Shown in pieces: positions 1 through 9,199 of a stretch of DNA of 64,000 nucleotides. The position numbers were made by a program, and so were the translations under genes. The notes under the pieces are model-generated. The model was given only the letters and a program-made list of their open reading frames with translations. It searched no databases and was not told the DNA's origin. Source of the DNA: RGIG995 sp045543655 (GTDB lineage Bacteria; Bacillota; Clostridia; Oscillospirales; UBA644); the NCBI GenBank assembly GCA_045543655.1, contig JAZPXN010000047.1, positions 1 through 64,000 of the forward strand, written 5' to 3'. Within the stretch, counting starts at the first letter, position 1. Each line of letters opens with the position of its first letter.

Positions 1-1
1 C

Positions 2-727
2 GCCGCCAATGCCGTGAACAAGGATCACGTGAAGGACTTCGCCGCCGTAACCAACGCCATCAACGCCGTGGTTCGCGGGAAGAAGATCAACGAGCAGGCC
101 GCCGTGGACGCCATGGCTAAAGCCATCAACGATGCCGTCGCCGCTCTGGAATACAAGGATGCGGACTACGCCGCCGTGGATGCCGCTATTGCCGCCGCAA
201 ACGCTTTGAACAAAGAACAGTACAAAGACTTCTCCGCCGTGACCGCCGCCGTCAATGCCGTGGTTCGCGGTAAGAATATTACCGAGCAGGCCGCCGTAGA
301 CGCCATGGCCAAGGCCATCAACGATGCCGTCGCCGCGCTGGAATACAAGGATGCGGACTACGCCGCCGTGGAGGCCGCCATCGCCGCCGCCAATGCCGTG
401 AACAAGGATCACGTGAAGGACTTCGCCGCCGTAACCAACGCCATCAACGCCGTGGTTCGCGGGAAGAAGATCAACGAGCAGGCTACCGTGGACGCCATGG
501 CCAAGGCCATCAACGACGCCGTCGCCGCGCTGGAAGATAAGGATCCCGTCTCCGATTCCGGTGCCTCCGGCTCCACCGATACGACCGATTCCGTCACTTC
601 CGGGTCGACGGAGGGCGGCGAAAACAATCCCTCCACTTCCGACGTTGCCGTTACTGCAAGCGTGATTCTGCTTCTGTGCGCGGTCTTCGTCGCTATGACG
701 TTAACGCTGAAAAAGCGGAACGGTTAA
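2..727 (+). CDS. Repeat-containing cell-surface protein, C-terminal part (FIVAR-like repeats)
   Basis: The reading frame is open from the window edge, so the N-terminus is missing. What remains is three tandem 64-residue Ala-rich helical repeats (each with an NK..xKDF..AVT motif, VVRGK, and DAMAKAINDAVAALE) that resemble FIVAR three-helix modules of Gram-positive surface proteins. They are followed by a Ser/Thr/Gly-rich linker, the motif NPSTSD, one hydrophobic segment and a KKRNG tail. That tail is the layout of a sortase or sortase-like wall anchor, with NPSTSD in place of LPXTG. I infer an extracellular wall-anchored adhesin or glycan-binding protein. A lipoprotein esterase gene follows after 18 bases, probably in the same transcript. 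Confidence 0.75.
   Translation, partial: AANAVNKDHVKDFAAVTNAINAVVRGKKINEQAAVDAMAKAINDAVAALEYKDADYAAVDAAIAAANALNKEQYKDFSAVTAAVNAVVRGKNITEQAAVDAMAKAINDAVAALEYKDADYAAVEAAIAAANAVNKDHVKDFAAVTNAINAVVRGKKINEQATVDAMAKAINDAVAALEDKDPVSDSGASGSTDTTDSVTSGSTEGGENNPSTSDVAVTASVILLLCAVFVAMTLTLKKRNG
14..535 (+). repeat. Three tandem 192-bp coding repeats
   Basis: Units start near 14, 206 and 398 and each encodes 64 residues. Units 1 and 3 are identical over about the first 90 bases and differ by only a few bases afterwards, whereas unit 2 is more diverged (NKEQY instead of NKDHV). Near-identity of non-adjacent units suggests recent recombination or gene conversion. Confidence 0.9.
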
Positions 728-745
728 GAAAGGACGGTATGAACG

Positions 746-2149
746 ATGAAAAAATGGTTAACCCTCTTCCTTTGCCTCGCGTTGATTCTGGGACTTGCGG
801 CTTGTGCCGCCGTCGGTGTCGGTGAAAATTCCGATCAACCCTTGAAGGACAGCAATCTTCAGCAAAATAATCAAAATACCGGGACGGTGAATTCCGTGGA
901 TCTTACCTTGAAATACGATGACCGTTATACCTTCCCCGACGCCATTGAGTCGGTGGAAAATCTGACCGTGACCTCCAAGAAGGCCGGAACCGATACCCCC
1001 GATACTGCGGTCATCAAGAAGAAAAGCGCCCTTGACCGGGACGTGGGGATTGCCTGCGGCGTGGGGACCGCAAAGGTCACCCTGAAAAACGGCGACGTTT
1101 ATAACGTGACCGTTCAGCCCGCTCCCATCTCCGTCTTCCTGATCATCGGCCAGAGTAATGCGGAGGGCTCCACCATCGGGGAGGATCCCCTAGTTTACAA
1201 TAAGGCCCGCAATCAGTCCATCGTCAGCGAGGAGGGGCAGGTCTACACCACCTACGCCTGGTCCACTACCGGTCACGCCAGATCCGTCGCCGGCATCTCC
1301 TCCTCCAAGTGGCTTTCGGTTTCGAACGCCTCGTCCTTCGTTGCCGAGTCTCTGACGAGCAATAAGTCCCGGAGCGGCGCCGCTCTGGAATATCCTCTGA
1401 ACACCTTCGCTGCCGGCGAAAAGGGAAAGGTCGGCTTTGACAGCGGCCTTGCCTGGAACTGGCACGATATCACCGGGGAAAAGGTCTGGATGATCAACTG
1501 CTCTGCCGGTTCTTCCGCCATCGAGGCCTGGCAGCCCGACTTCGTTCCCGCCGCCGGGGAGACCACTCCCTCCCGGCAGAACCGCTATCAGATGTGCGTT
1601 GCCATTATGGAAAACGTCCGTGCCACCATGGATGCGGAAGTGGCCGCCGGCCATTACGAGCTGAAGAATTTTGCCTATTTCTGGCTCCAGGGCGAAAGCA
1701 ATAAGAATACCCCCAAGGCCGATTATCTGGCCATGTTTGAAAATCTTCACACTTCGCTGAAGGAAGACGTGAAGATGACCGGCGATAAGGAACTGGAGGG
1801 CTGCGGAATCGTTATGGTTCGTGCCTTCACCACCTCCAACCCCGCCACCGATACCCAGGACAACGGACCCCGGCTTGCTCAGAAGGAAGCGATCGCCGCT
1901 ACCGACGGCGTTTTCGCCAACGTATTTTTGGCCTGCATCGAAAACGATCTGTGGATCACCGATAAGGGCGTTTCCGATTATTGGGAAGGACAGTATCCCG
2001 ATTCCGAATACCCCTTCTCCGTCCACGCCCAGGCCTATGAAAACCCCGTGGATATTGCTACGGTTCACACCGGCGTCCATTATCTCCAGCCCGGTTATAA
2101 TGAGATCGGTATCGTTTCCGGACAGAACGCTTACGCTTTCCTCCGGTAA
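746..2149 (+). CDS. Sialate O-acetylesterase-like lipoprotein (SASA/SGNH fold)
   Basis: The 467-aa product begins with a lipoprotein signal peptide whose lipobox is LAAC, so it should be anchored to the outer face of the membrane. From about residue 130 it has the SGNH-type nucleophile block IIGQSNAEG, then a WLQGESN block near residue 315, and a late Asp/His region (VDIATVHTGVHY), matching carbohydrate esterases of the sialic-acid O-acetylesterase (DUF303) group. The probable role is removing O-acetyl groups from sugars such as sialic acid before further breakdown. An AAGAAAGGA ribosome-binding site precedes the ATG. The substrate is not determined by the sequence; acetyl-xylan or other acetylated glycans are also possible. 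Confidence 0.75.
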   Translation: MKKWLTLFLCLALILGLAACAAVGVGENSDQPLKDSNLQQNNQNTGTVNSVDLTLKYDDRYTFPDAIESVENLTVTSKKAGTDTPDTAVIKKKSALDRDVGIACGVGTAKVTLKNGDVYNVTVQPAPISVFLIIGQSNAEGSTIGEDPLVYNKARNQSIVSEEGQVYTTYAWSTTGHARSVAGISSSKWLSVSNASSFVAESLTSNKSRSGAALEYPLNTFAAGEKGKVGFDSGLAWNWHDITGEKVWMINCSAGSSAIEAWQPDFVPAAGETTPSRQNRYQMCVAIMENVRATMDAEVAAGHYELKNFAYFWLQGESNKNTPKADYLAMFENLHTSLKEDVKMTGDKELEGCGIVMVRAFTTSNPATDTQDNGPRLAQKEAIAATDGVFANVFLACIENDLWITDKGVSDYWEGQYPDSEYPFSVHAQAYENPVDIATVHTGVHYLQPGYNEIGIVSGQNAYAFLR

Positions 2150-2166
2150 CCCATTCCCCGAAAATC

Positions 2167-2200
2167 AAAGCGGCGCACCTTCCGGAAGGCGCGCCGCTTT
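2167..2200. terminator. Bidirectional intrinsic terminator
   Basis: A 10-bp stem (AAAGCGGCGC / GCGCCGCTTT) encloses a second inverted repeat. It lies between two convergent genes, so it can serve the esterase on the plus strand and the symporter on the minus strand. Confidence 0.85.
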
Positions 2201-2202
2201 CT

Positions 2203-3477
2203 TTATTTGCGAAAAGAGATTTTTCCGATTTGCTTCAATTCTCCCCGGAAGATCGTGAGGGCGGCCAGATTCAGCAGCATCATCATGGCGTTGACCACTT
2301 CTGACGTCTGCCAGAGGGTGGATTCGGTAAGAAAGGCCGCCGGCAAGGGCGTCAGAAGAAATAAAATACGATAGGCAAGGACGCTCTTTCTGCCGCAGAG
2401 CCATACGAAGCAGGTCTCCCCGTAGCAGCTCCAGCTGACCACCGAAAGAAAGGCGAAGGAAATCAGACACAGCGCCGTGATCGCTTCTCCCACGGGACCG
2501 AGGGCTTTGCCGGCCGCTTCCGTCACCGAGCCGGTTTTTCCCGTCGTTAAGAGCATTAGCGCCGACAGGGTGGAGATGACGACCGTATCCGCAAAAACCT
2601 CGAAAATACCCCATAATCCTTGCTCCTCCGGTTTTGCTCCGCAGGCGCCGTGGGCAAGACCTGCACTTCCCAGCCCCGCTTCGTGGGAGAAAAGGCCGTT
2701 GGAGACCCCTGCCCGGAAGGCGGCGGCAATCCCCGTGCCCAAGAATCCTCCGGCGGCCGACCGGAAGGAAAGCGCGCCCTGAAAAATCTGTCGGAACGCA
2801 GATGGGATCCGGGAAAAATGCAACCCGATCACCGTCACCGCTACGGTCAGGAACAGTCCGCCCAGAAGAGGTACGGCTTTTTCCGTCAGTCCCATGATCC
2901 GCTTCACGCCCCCTCCGAGAACGGCGCCCGCGGCCAGAGTAAAGAGAAGCCCGACCACCGCAGGCGGAAGACCAAAGGTCTCTTTCGCGCAGTTTGCGGC
3001 GGCATTGGTCTGGATCATGCTTCCCATCATTAGGGCGGAGAGCAGGCCAAACAAGGCAAATAAGCCCGAAAATGCGTTGGATTTCAAGGCTTTCTTGACG
3101 TAGCACAAAGAGCCGAATCCGTAATTCGTTTCTCCCTCCGGCTGGTATTTTACCGCCAGGAAAATCTCGAAATACTTCACCGTCATGCAGACGAAGGCTG
3201 AGACCCACATCCAGAACACCGCGCCCGCCCCGCCGGAGGCAAGGGCGAGGGACACCCCCGTCAGATTCCCGACGCCGATGGTTCCCCCCAGGGAGGTTGC
3301 AAAGGCCTTGAAGGGGGAGACGGTGCGCCGGGGATCCTTGGATCCTTTGATCTGTCGGAAGGCGGCAGGGAAGGCCCTTACGGGTAAAAAACGAGTCTTT
3401 CCCGTGGCGTAGAGTCCGAAAACCATCAACGTACCTGCAGTTACCGTGCCAAAGATCTCGGCCGTTTTCGTCAGCAT
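2203..3477 (-). CDS. Sodium:alanine/glycine symporter family protein (AGCS)
   Basis: This 424-aa hydrophobic protein has the AGCS signature region GTIGVGNLTGVSLA followed by GAGAVFWMWVSAF and KYFEIFLAVKYQ, as in Na+-coupled alanine/glycine carriers with about ten membrane helices. It would import small neutral amino acids using the sodium gradient. A longer start 18 bases upstream exists, but the chosen ATG has the strong Shine-Dalgarno GGAGG at normal distance, and that site lies inside the longer version. The length is slightly short for the family (usually 440-480) but the core is complete. It is transcribed alone, divergently from a small membrane protein gene. Confidence 0.85.
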   Translation of the reverse strand: MLTKTAEIFGTVTAGTLMVFGLYATGKTRFLPVRAFPAAFRQIKGSKDPRRTVSPFKAFATSLGGTIGVGNLTGVSLALASGGAGAVFWMWVSAFVCMTVKYFEIFLAVKYQPEGETNYGFGSLCYVKKALKSNAFSGLFALFGLLSALMMGSMIQTNAAANCAKETFGLPPAVVGLLFTLAAGAVLGGGVKRIMGLTEKAVPLLGGLFLTVAVTVIGLHFSRIPSAFRQIFQGALSFRSAAGGFLGTGIAAAFRAGVSNGLFSHEAGLGSAGLAHGACGAKPEEQGLWGIFEVFADTVVISTLSALMLLTTGKTGSVTEAAGKALGPVGEAITALCLISFAFLSVVSWSCYGETCFVWLCGRKSVLAYRILFLLTPLPAAFLTESTLWQTSEVVNAMMMLLNLAALTIFRGELKQIGKISFRK

Positions 3478-3523
3478 CCCATCACCTCCGTCCATCCTAT
3501 GCGGGGCTGGAAAATTTTATGTC

Positions 3524-3553
3524 TTGACTTTTCCCCGCCGGATATGGTATGAT
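3524..3553 (+). promoter_or_regulatory. Sigma-A promoter of the small membrane protein gene
   Basis: TTGACT at 3524 and TATGAT at 3548 are 18 bp apart, about 20 bases before the start codon at 3573. Confidence 0.7.
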
Positions 3554-3572
3554 GGATACGAGGTGAAAAAAG

Positions 3573-3833
3573 ATGAAATTCGTCGATAAGATTTTTTCTT
3601 CGTCCGGATTCTTCCGGGATTGGATTTTTTTTGGAAAATGGGCGGCGTTTTTGCAGATCGTGACGGCTTCGGCCTTTTTTCTGTGGTCTCGGCTGGGGGG
3701 TCCTTTGGGCAGTATGGCCCGGGCAGAGATCCTGCTGGAGGCCGGTGCGGTGACTTTGGTTCTGACCCTTGCCTCTGAGATCGCCTTGGGCTTTTACCGC
3801 CGGGCAGAGATGCAAAATAAGCCGAAATCCTAA
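3573..3833 (+). CDS. Small membrane protein of unknown function
   Basis: An 86-aa protein with a GAGGTG ribosome-binding site and a clear promoter. It has two hydrophobic stretches (about residues 20-41 and 54-74) and a short basic/polar C-terminal tail (YRRAEMQNKPKS), consistent with a two-helix membrane protein with both ends in the cytoplasm. I do not recognise the family. It sits between the divergent AGCS symporter and the convergent proA terminator, so it is a single-gene transcript, and its neighbours give no hint of function. Confidence 0.55.
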   Translation: MKFVDKIFSSSGFFRDWIFFGKWAAFLQIVTASAFFLWSRLGGPLGSMARAEILLEAGAVTLVLTLASEIALGFYRRAEMQNKPKS

Positions 3834-3910
3834 ACCGAATCGGTATAATGCAAAAAAGGGAAATGCGCCGTAAGCATTGAAAAATCCGGCTGATTATTCC
3901 AATACGGTAT

Positions 3911-3948
3911 AAAAACACCCTGCAGAGCGAAGAATGCTTTGCAGGGTG
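3911..3948 (-). terminator. Terminator of the pheS-proA operon
   Basis: The stem CACCCTGCA / TGCAGGGTG encloses an AT-rich loop. On the minus strand it is followed directly by TTTTT, just downstream of proA. Confidence 0.8.
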
Positions 3949-3969
3949 AATTCTTTTCGTTTTTATCGG

Positions 3970-5226
3970 TCAGCGGATCTGTCCGTTGCCCTTGATCACG
4001 TATTTGTAGGCCGTCATTTCTTCCAGCCCCATGGGACCTCTGGCGTGGAGTTTTTGGGTGGAGATTCCCATCTCGCATCCCAGGCCGAATTCCCCTCCGT
4101 CGGTGAATCGGGTGGAGGCGTTGACGTACACGGCGGCGCTGTCCACCTCCCGGACGAAGGCCTCGGCGTTGGCGTCGGTCCCGGTCAGAATGGCCTCGCT
4201 GTGCCCCGTGGAGTGGGCGGCAACGTGGGCGATGGCGGCGGCGGTGTCGTCCACCACGGCCACGGCCAAAATGTAATCGAGGAATTCCGTGTCGAAATCG
4301 GCCTCCCCCGCAGGAGTTCCGTCAATGATGGCGGCGGCTTTGGGGCAGACCCGCAGCTCTACCGGGGGCTTTCCTTCGGCGATCCGACGGTCGGTCAGCC
4401 GCTCCTTCAGCATCGGCAGGAAAGAGGGAGCAACGTTTTTATGAACCAACAGAACCTCTTCCGCATTGCAGACCGAGGGACGGGAGGTCTTGGCGTTTTC
4501 GATGATGTTCAGCGCCATTTCCGTATCGGCGGATTCGTCCACGTAAATATGGCAGATTCCGGTCCCGGTCTGGATGCAGGGCACGGTGGCGTTTTCCACG
4601 CAGGCCCGGATGAGACCCGCACCGCCCCGGGGAATCAGCAGATCCACGTAGCCAACGGCTTTCATCAGCTCGTTTGCGCTCTGGCGGGTGGTGTCTTGAA
4701 TCAATTGCACCAGATCGGGATTTGCTTTCATCCGACTCAGCCCCGCCCGCAGGGCCTCTGTGACGGCGTTTGCCGAGCGGAAGGCTTCCTTTCCGCCCCG
4801 CAGTACGCAGGCGTTGCCCGATTTCAGGGTCAACGCCGCCGCGTCGGAGGTGACGTTGGGGCGGCTTTCGTAGATGATGGCTACCACGCCCAGAGGTACG
4901 GCGGTCTTTTCAATGATAAGGCCGTTGGGACGGGTGGTCGACGAAAGGATCCGTCCTACGGGGTCGGGGAGAGCGGCTACCTGACGGATCCCCTCTGCCA
5001 TATCCGCAATTCTTTCTGCAGTCAGCTTCAGCCGGTCGATCATGACGGGCGAAACGGTTCCGCTTGCCGCTCTGACGTCTTCGTCGTTGGCCGCAAGGAT
5101 GGCGTCGGTATGCTCCAGAAGGCTATCTGCCATGGCGTGTAAATATTGATTTTTCAGTTCTGCCGGAGCCGACCGCAGGGCAGGGGCGGCGGCCTTCGCC
5201 CGGACTAAAATTTCTTGCGTGGTCAT
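3970..5226 (-). CDS. proA: Gamma-glutamyl phosphate reductase
   Basis: The 418-aa product is glutamate-5-semialdehyde dehydrogenase, which reduces gamma-glutamyl phosphate with NADPH in the second step of proline synthesis in the cytoplasm. The aldehyde-dehydrogenase fold is recognisable, with the active-site region RPSVCNAEEVLLVH and the C-terminal block NASTRFTDGGEFGLGCEMGIS. The start is the ATG at 5226, which overlaps the proB stop codon by four bases (ATGA), giving translational coupling; an in-frame extension to 5490 runs through proB and is not real. It is the last gene of the long operon and is followed by a terminator. Confidence 0.97.
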   Translation of the reverse strand: MTTQEILVRAKAAAPALRSAPAELKNQYLHAMADSLLEHTDAILAANDEDVRAASGTVSPVMIDRLKLTAERIADMAEGIRQVAALPDPVGRILSSTTRPNGLIIEKTAVPLGVVAIIYESRPNVTSDAAALTLKSGNACVLRGGKEAFRSANAVTEALRAGLSRMKANPDLVQLIQDTTRQSANELMKAVGYVDLLIPRGGAGLIRACVENATVPCIQTGTGICHIYVDESADTEMALNIIENAKTSRPSVCNAEEVLLVHKNVAPSFLPMLKERLTDRRIAEGKPPVELRVCPKAAAIIDGTPAGEADFDTEFLDYILAVAVVDDTAAAIAHVAAHSTGHSEAILTGTDANAEAFVREVDSAAVYVNASTRFTDGGEFGLGCEMGISTQKLHARGPMGLEEMTAYKYVIKGNGQIR

Positions 5227-5999
5227 GCTTTCTTTCCTTTCCCCAAAAAGCGGGTGCCCACGGCTTTTCCTTCGAAAAGATCGTAAAGGACGTTGGGGTC
5301 GCTTCCGTTCAGAATCACCGTATCGGTGCCCCGTTCGGTGGTGATCTGGGCCGCGTGGAGCTTGGTAGCCATGCCTCCGGTGCCCAGATCCGAGCCCTTT
5401 CCGCCGGCCAGCCCGACGATCTCCGGGGTGATGGCTTCCACGACGGGGATCAGCTTTGCCTCCGGATCCTTGTGGGGGTCTGCGGTGCAAAGCCCGTCGA
5501 TATCCGAAAGAATGATCAATGCGTCGGCCTTACAGCTGACGGCCACGATGGCGCCCAAGGTGTCGTTATCGCCGATGACGATCTCGTTGGTGGCGATGGT
5601 ATCGTTTTCGTTGATGATGGGGATGGCGTCCAGCTCCAGCAGGCGGGACAGGGTATTTTCAAAATTCTGCCGCCGGTCGTCGTGGTTCAGATCGTCCCCC
5701 GTCAGCAGGATCTGCGCCACGGTATGGCGATATTCGGAGAATAATTTATCATAAGTATACATCAGCTCGCACTGACCTACTGCCGCCGCGGCCTGCTTGG
5801 TGGGGATGTCCGAGGGGCGGGTCTTGAGGGACAGCTTCCCTACGCCCATTCCGATGGCTCCGGAGGAGACGAGAATGATCTCGTTTCCGGCGTTTTTCAG
5901 GTCGCTTATCACCTTGCAAAGGGTTTCGATGCGGCGAATGTTCAAGTGTCCCCCTGCATGGGCAAGGGTGGAGGTTCCGACTTTAATTACCGTTCTCAT
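5223..5999 (-). CDS. proB: Glutamate 5-kinase, short form
   Basis: This 258-aa amino-acid kinase phosphorylates glutamate, the first step of proline synthesis, and hands an unstable product to ProA. Visible motifs are VIKVGTSTL at the N-terminus, SSGAIGMG, NENDT, and GTGGMATKL. Most bacterial ProB proteins are about 365 aa because of a C-terminal PUA domain; here the protein ends right after the kinase domain, so the PUA domain is naturally absent. The ribosome-binding site is weak, and the gene lies 21 bases after alr in the same operon. Confidence 0.95.
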   Translation of the reverse strand: MRTVIKVGTSTLAHAGGHLNIRRIETLCKVISDLKNAGNEIILVSSGAIGMGVGKLSLKTRPSDIPTKQAAAAVGQCELMYTYDKLFSEYRHTVAQILLTGDDLNHDDRRQNFENTLSRLLELDAIPIINENDTIATNEIVIGDNDTLGAIVAVSCKADALIILSDIDGLCTADPHKDPEAKLIPVVEAITPEIVGLAGGKGSDLGTGGMATKLHAAQITTERGTDTVILNGSDPNVLYDLFEGKAVGTRFLGKGKKA

Positions 6000-6020
6000 A
6001 GCCGATTTCCAATCGTTGTT

Positions 6021-7148
6021 TTAATATTGATAGATCCGGGGAACTCTGCCTCCGATGTTGCACAGAATCTCGTAGGAGATGGTGTCCGATACGGTTGCGA
6101 GATCGTCAGCCGTGACGGAATATTCTCCGTCGGTTCCGATCAGGGTCACCGTATCGCCGGGACGGGTGGGGATGCCGGTCACGTCGACGATGCATTGATC
6201 CATGCAGATGCGCCCCAGGATTTTCGTTTTACGGCCGTTGATCAGCACGGGAGCGCCGTTGGAAAGGGCCCGGTGCAGACCGTCCGCATAGCCGATGGTT
6301 ACCGTGGCTACGTCCAGCTCTTTTTCCGCAAGGTAGGTGCGGCCGTAGCTGACGCCGTCTCCGGGGGAGAGGCGATGCACCTGCGCCACCGTTGCTTCCA
6401 GCTTCAGCACCGGCTTCAACCCCGGATTTTTCATGGCCGGGTCGGGGGCGTAGCCGTAAAGCACGATGCCCGGCCGGACCATATCCAGATGGGTCTGGGG
6501 ATAGTTGAAGATGGCGCCGCTGTTGGCGCAATGGCGCAAGGGAAATTCGATCCCCTTCTCCTTCAGCCGGTCCAGCACCCGCAAAAATACGGAAAACTGC
6601 TCTTCCGTATGAGAAATCCCCGGCAGGTCGGAGGTTGTGAAGTGGGTGAAGATCCCCTCGTATTCGAAGGAAGGCGCCTTCGCCATGCTTTCGGCCACTT
6701 CTTCCGCCGCCCGGTCTGCGGTTTTCTCGTCGTGGGCGTAAAAGCCCAGCCGGCTCATGCCGGTGTCGATCTTCAGGTGAATCTTCAGTTTTTTGCCTTC
6801 GCAACGGTTCTGCAGCTCCTGCAGATAATCGCCGTCAAAGGCGCATTGGGAGAGATCGTACCGGATCAGCAAAGGGGCTTGCTCCGGGGCGGTATATCCC
6901 AGCACCAGAATGGGCTTCGTAACGCCGTTTTCCCGCAGGCGGATCCCTTCGTCGAGGCAAGCGACGGCAAAATAATCGCTGTCGGATAGGATTTGCGCCG
7001 CCCGGACATCCCCGTGTCCGTAGGCGTCGGCCTTGACGACCGACATGATCTTACAGCCCGGGGTCAGCCGTTGTTTTACGATCTCGAAATTGTGCCGCAA
7101 CGCCGGAAGATCCACGAGACAGCGGGCCCGGCAGGGTGTTTTTTGCAT
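6021..7148 (-). CDS. alr: Alanine racemase
   Basis: This 375-aa pyridoxal-phosphate enzyme interconverts L- and D-alanine for peptidoglycan. The N-terminal PLP-lysine motif VVKADAYGHG is intact at about residues 37-46, the barrel region carries KIDTGMSRLGF, and the C-terminal domain supplies the catalytic tyrosine region (GVSYGRTYL) and CMDQCIVDVT. The start has an AAGGAA ribosome-binding site. It follows nnr by 21 bases; this nnr-alr neighbourhood is common in Firmicutes. Confidence 0.97.
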   Translation of the reverse strand: MQKTPCRARCLVDLPALRHNFEIVKQRLTPGCKIMSVVKADAYGHGDVRAAQILSDSDYFAVACLDEGIRLRENGVTKPILVLGYTAPEQAPLLIRYDLSQCAFDGDYLQELQNRCEGKKLKIHLKIDTGMSRLGFYAHDEKTADRAAEEVAESMAKAPSFEYEGIFTHFTTSDLPGISHTEEQFSVFLRVLDRLKEKGIEFPLRHCANSGAIFNYPQTHLDMVRPGIVLYGYAPDPAMKNPGLKPVLKLEATVAQVHRLSPGDGVSYGRTYLAEKELDVATVTIGYADGLHRALSNGAPVLINGRKTKILGRICMDQCIVDVTGIPTRPGDTVTLIGTDGEYSVTADDLATVSDTISYEILCNIGGRVPRIYQY

Positions 7149-7169
7149 GATAGATTCCTTCTTTGACGT

Positions 7170-8639
7170 TTATGCGTTTTCAGCCGGATCCTTCAGAAGC
7201 CGGGCTACGGCGTCGGGCAGATCCGAGGGAAGGATCCCGTGTTCGGAGCAGTTCTTTTTCAGCTCGTCGGCGGCGGCTCCGTGGAGATAAACGCCGCAGA
7301 CGGCGGCATCCCGGGCGGAATATCCCTGGGCGAGGAAGGAGGCGATCATCCCCGCAAGGACGTCCCCGCTTCCCCCCTTGGAAAGTCCGGTATTGCCGTT
7401 CAGATTGATAAAGGTTCTCTTTCGGTCGGCGATTACGGTATGGTGACCCTTCAGCACCACCGTTACCGGCCACCGGTCCAGGCACTTCTTTACCGCGCCC
7501 AGCCGGTCGGCTTCAATGCGGGCGGTGGAGGTTCCCATCAGCCGGGCAAATTCCGCCGGATGAGGGGTCAGGATCACGTCGGCTTCGGGGTTTTCTTCCA
7601 GAAATTTTTCCAGAAGGGCAGGGGTCTTTGCAATCAGATTGACGGCGTCTGCATCCAATACTACGGATTTCCCCTGAGAGAGCGCAAACCGTAACGCCCG
7701 TTTGTCTTTCCCCATGCCGCATCCGGCCAATACCGCCGTAGATTTCACCCTTCCTCTGCGGGAGGTGAAGACCGGCTCTGCCAGCCGGGCCTGCAATACG
7801 GGGGTAACGCACCGGGGCAGGGCCATGATCAAAAGTCCTACGCCGCACCGTAAGGCGCCCAGCGCAGAGAGATAAGCGGCTCCGGTCATGTTTTTCGATC
7901 CGCAGACCGCCAGAAGGGTTCCAAAGGTCCCTTTGTGGGAATTCTCCGGCCGGGGACGGATCAGAGACGCGATATAGTCCCGGTCAAGAAGATCCACCCC
8001 CGCACTGCGGGTCAGAGCTTCTTTGGGAATTCCGATATCGGCAAGGGTCACTTTGCCGCAAAGATTTTTTCCGGGATATAAGAAGAAGCAGGGCTTGTAG
8101 GCCGCGAAGGTGACGGTCGCCGAGGCTTTCAACGCTCCTTCCGCCGCCCGTCCGTCGTCACAGCAGACGCCGGAGGGAATATCGCAGGCCACGACGGGTT
8201 TTCCGTCTACGGCGGAAAAGACCGCCCGGACTTCTTCGGATAATTCGCCCTTGAATCCGGTTCCGTAAACGCAGTCGACCACCAGATCCGCCTCTTTTGC
8301 ATAACCGAAGATCTCTTCGATATCCTCCGTCACGCAATCCTTTGGAACGGTGCGAAACATGACCGCCGCGTCGGGGGAGAACTCCCGTCCGCACAGCAGG
8401 GCCACGGTAACGGCGTAGCCCATTTCCTTCATGATCCGGGCTGCAGCGAAGCCGTCGCCTCCGTTGTTTCCCTTTCCGCACAGAAACAGAATCCTTGCGG
8501 GGGCGGGGGCGATTTTCACGCAGACCTTCGTCAACGCCAGAGCGGCCTTGCTCATCAGCGTCAGAGAAGGAATATTCAGTTTTTGCTCGCAGTATGCGTC
8601 GCAGCTCCGCATCTGCCGGGCCGTATAGACCGATCTCAT
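7170..8639 (-). CDS. nnr: Bifunctional NAD(P)H-hydrate repair enzyme (epimerase + dehydratase)
   Basis: This 489-aa protein repairs damaged NADHX/NADPHX. The N-terminal YjeF_N epimerase domain (about 1-210) shows GKGNNGGDGFAAARIM. The C-terminal ribokinase-like ADP-dependent dehydratase domain (about 225-480) shows LTPHPAEFARL, LKGHHTVI, and the catalytic GGSGDVLAGMIASFLAQG. Both domains are complete and fused as usual in bacteria. It is cotranscribed with alr downstream and the DUF6106 gene upstream, with gaps of 21 bases on each side. Confidence 0.95.
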   Translation of the reverse strand: MRSVYTARQMRSCDAYCEQKLNIPSLTLMSKAALALTKVCVKIAPAPARILFLCGKGNNGGDGFAAARIMKEMGYAVTVALLCGREFSPDAAVMFRTVPKDCVTEDIEEIFGYAKEADLVVDCVYGTGFKGELSEEVRAVFSAVDGKPVVACDIPSGVCCDDGRAAEGALKASATVTFAAYKPCFFLYPGKNLCGKVTLADIGIPKEALTRSAGVDLLDRDYIASLIRPRPENSHKGTFGTLLAVCGSKNMTGAAYLSALGALRCGVGLLIMALPRCVTPVLQARLAEPVFTSRRGRVKSTAVLAGCGMGKDKRALRFALSQGKSVVLDADAVNLIAKTPALLEKFLEENPEADVILTPHPAEFARLMGTSTARIEADRLGAVKKCLDRWPVTVVLKGHHTVIADRKRTFINLNGNTGLSKGGSGDVLAGMIASFLAQGYSARDAAVCGVYLHGAAADELKKNCSEHGILPSDLPDAVARLLKDPAENA

Positions 8640-8660
8640 GCTATTGCGGTCCTTTCTGTT

Positions 8661-9188
8661 TTATCCTTCAAAGGGAACCTGAACCCGGCGCTTCATGTCG
8701 TCCCGGATCTCGTCCTTCGGTTCCCAGATCAGCAAAACGTTCCCCATCTGGCGATGCTTGACGGCCAGATAGCAGATCGTATTGTCGGTTTCGTAGCCGG
8801 AGGTCAGGTCGATGACCTTATCGAAGGGGACGTTGGACCGGATGGAATCCCGGTACACGCCGTAGCGGGTCACGTCCTGCGCCTTGATCGAGATGATCCG
8901 CTTCCGGGTCGCCTTGGCGGTGACGCAGTCGAAATCGATATCTCCGTTGAAATAGAGATATTCGTATTCCTTGTCAAACCGCTGAAACCATTGGTATTTG
9001 AAGGAAAAATAGGCGATGATGATCACCACCATGGTCCCCGCCATCAGTCCGAATTGCCGGGACAGGGCGGAGAAAACCATAATAATGACCGCCGACCCCG
9101 CCACGCAGCCCAGAAACAGAAGAATCTGCAGCAGCCATTCCAGCGGGGATTTGCGCTTGCGGTAGAGTTGTTCGGTGTAAAGATCCAT
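8661..9188 (-). CDS. DUF6106-like membrane protein
   Basis: A 175-aa protein with a basic, cytoplasmic N-terminus (YRKRKSPLEW), two adjacent membrane helices at about residues 20-65, and a soluble C-terminal half with the look of a small PH-like domain (GDIDFDCVTAKATRKRIISIKAQDVTRYG). It resembles the Firmicutes family DUF6106, whose function is unknown. Conserved placement right after ireB suggests a link to cell-envelope or growth control, but that is inference from position only. The family call is by recall, with moderate certainty. Confidence 0.65.
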   Translation of the reverse strand: MDLYTEQLYRKRKSPLEWLLQILLFLGCVAGSAVIIMVFSALSRQFGLMAGTMVVIIIAYFSFKYQWFQRFDKEYEYLYFNGDIDFDCVTAKATRKRIISIKAQDVTRYGVYRDSIRSNVPFDKVIDLTSGYETDNTICYLAVKHRQMGNVLLIWEPKDEIRDDMKRRVQVPFEG

Positions 9189-9199
9189 GATAGCTCCTT

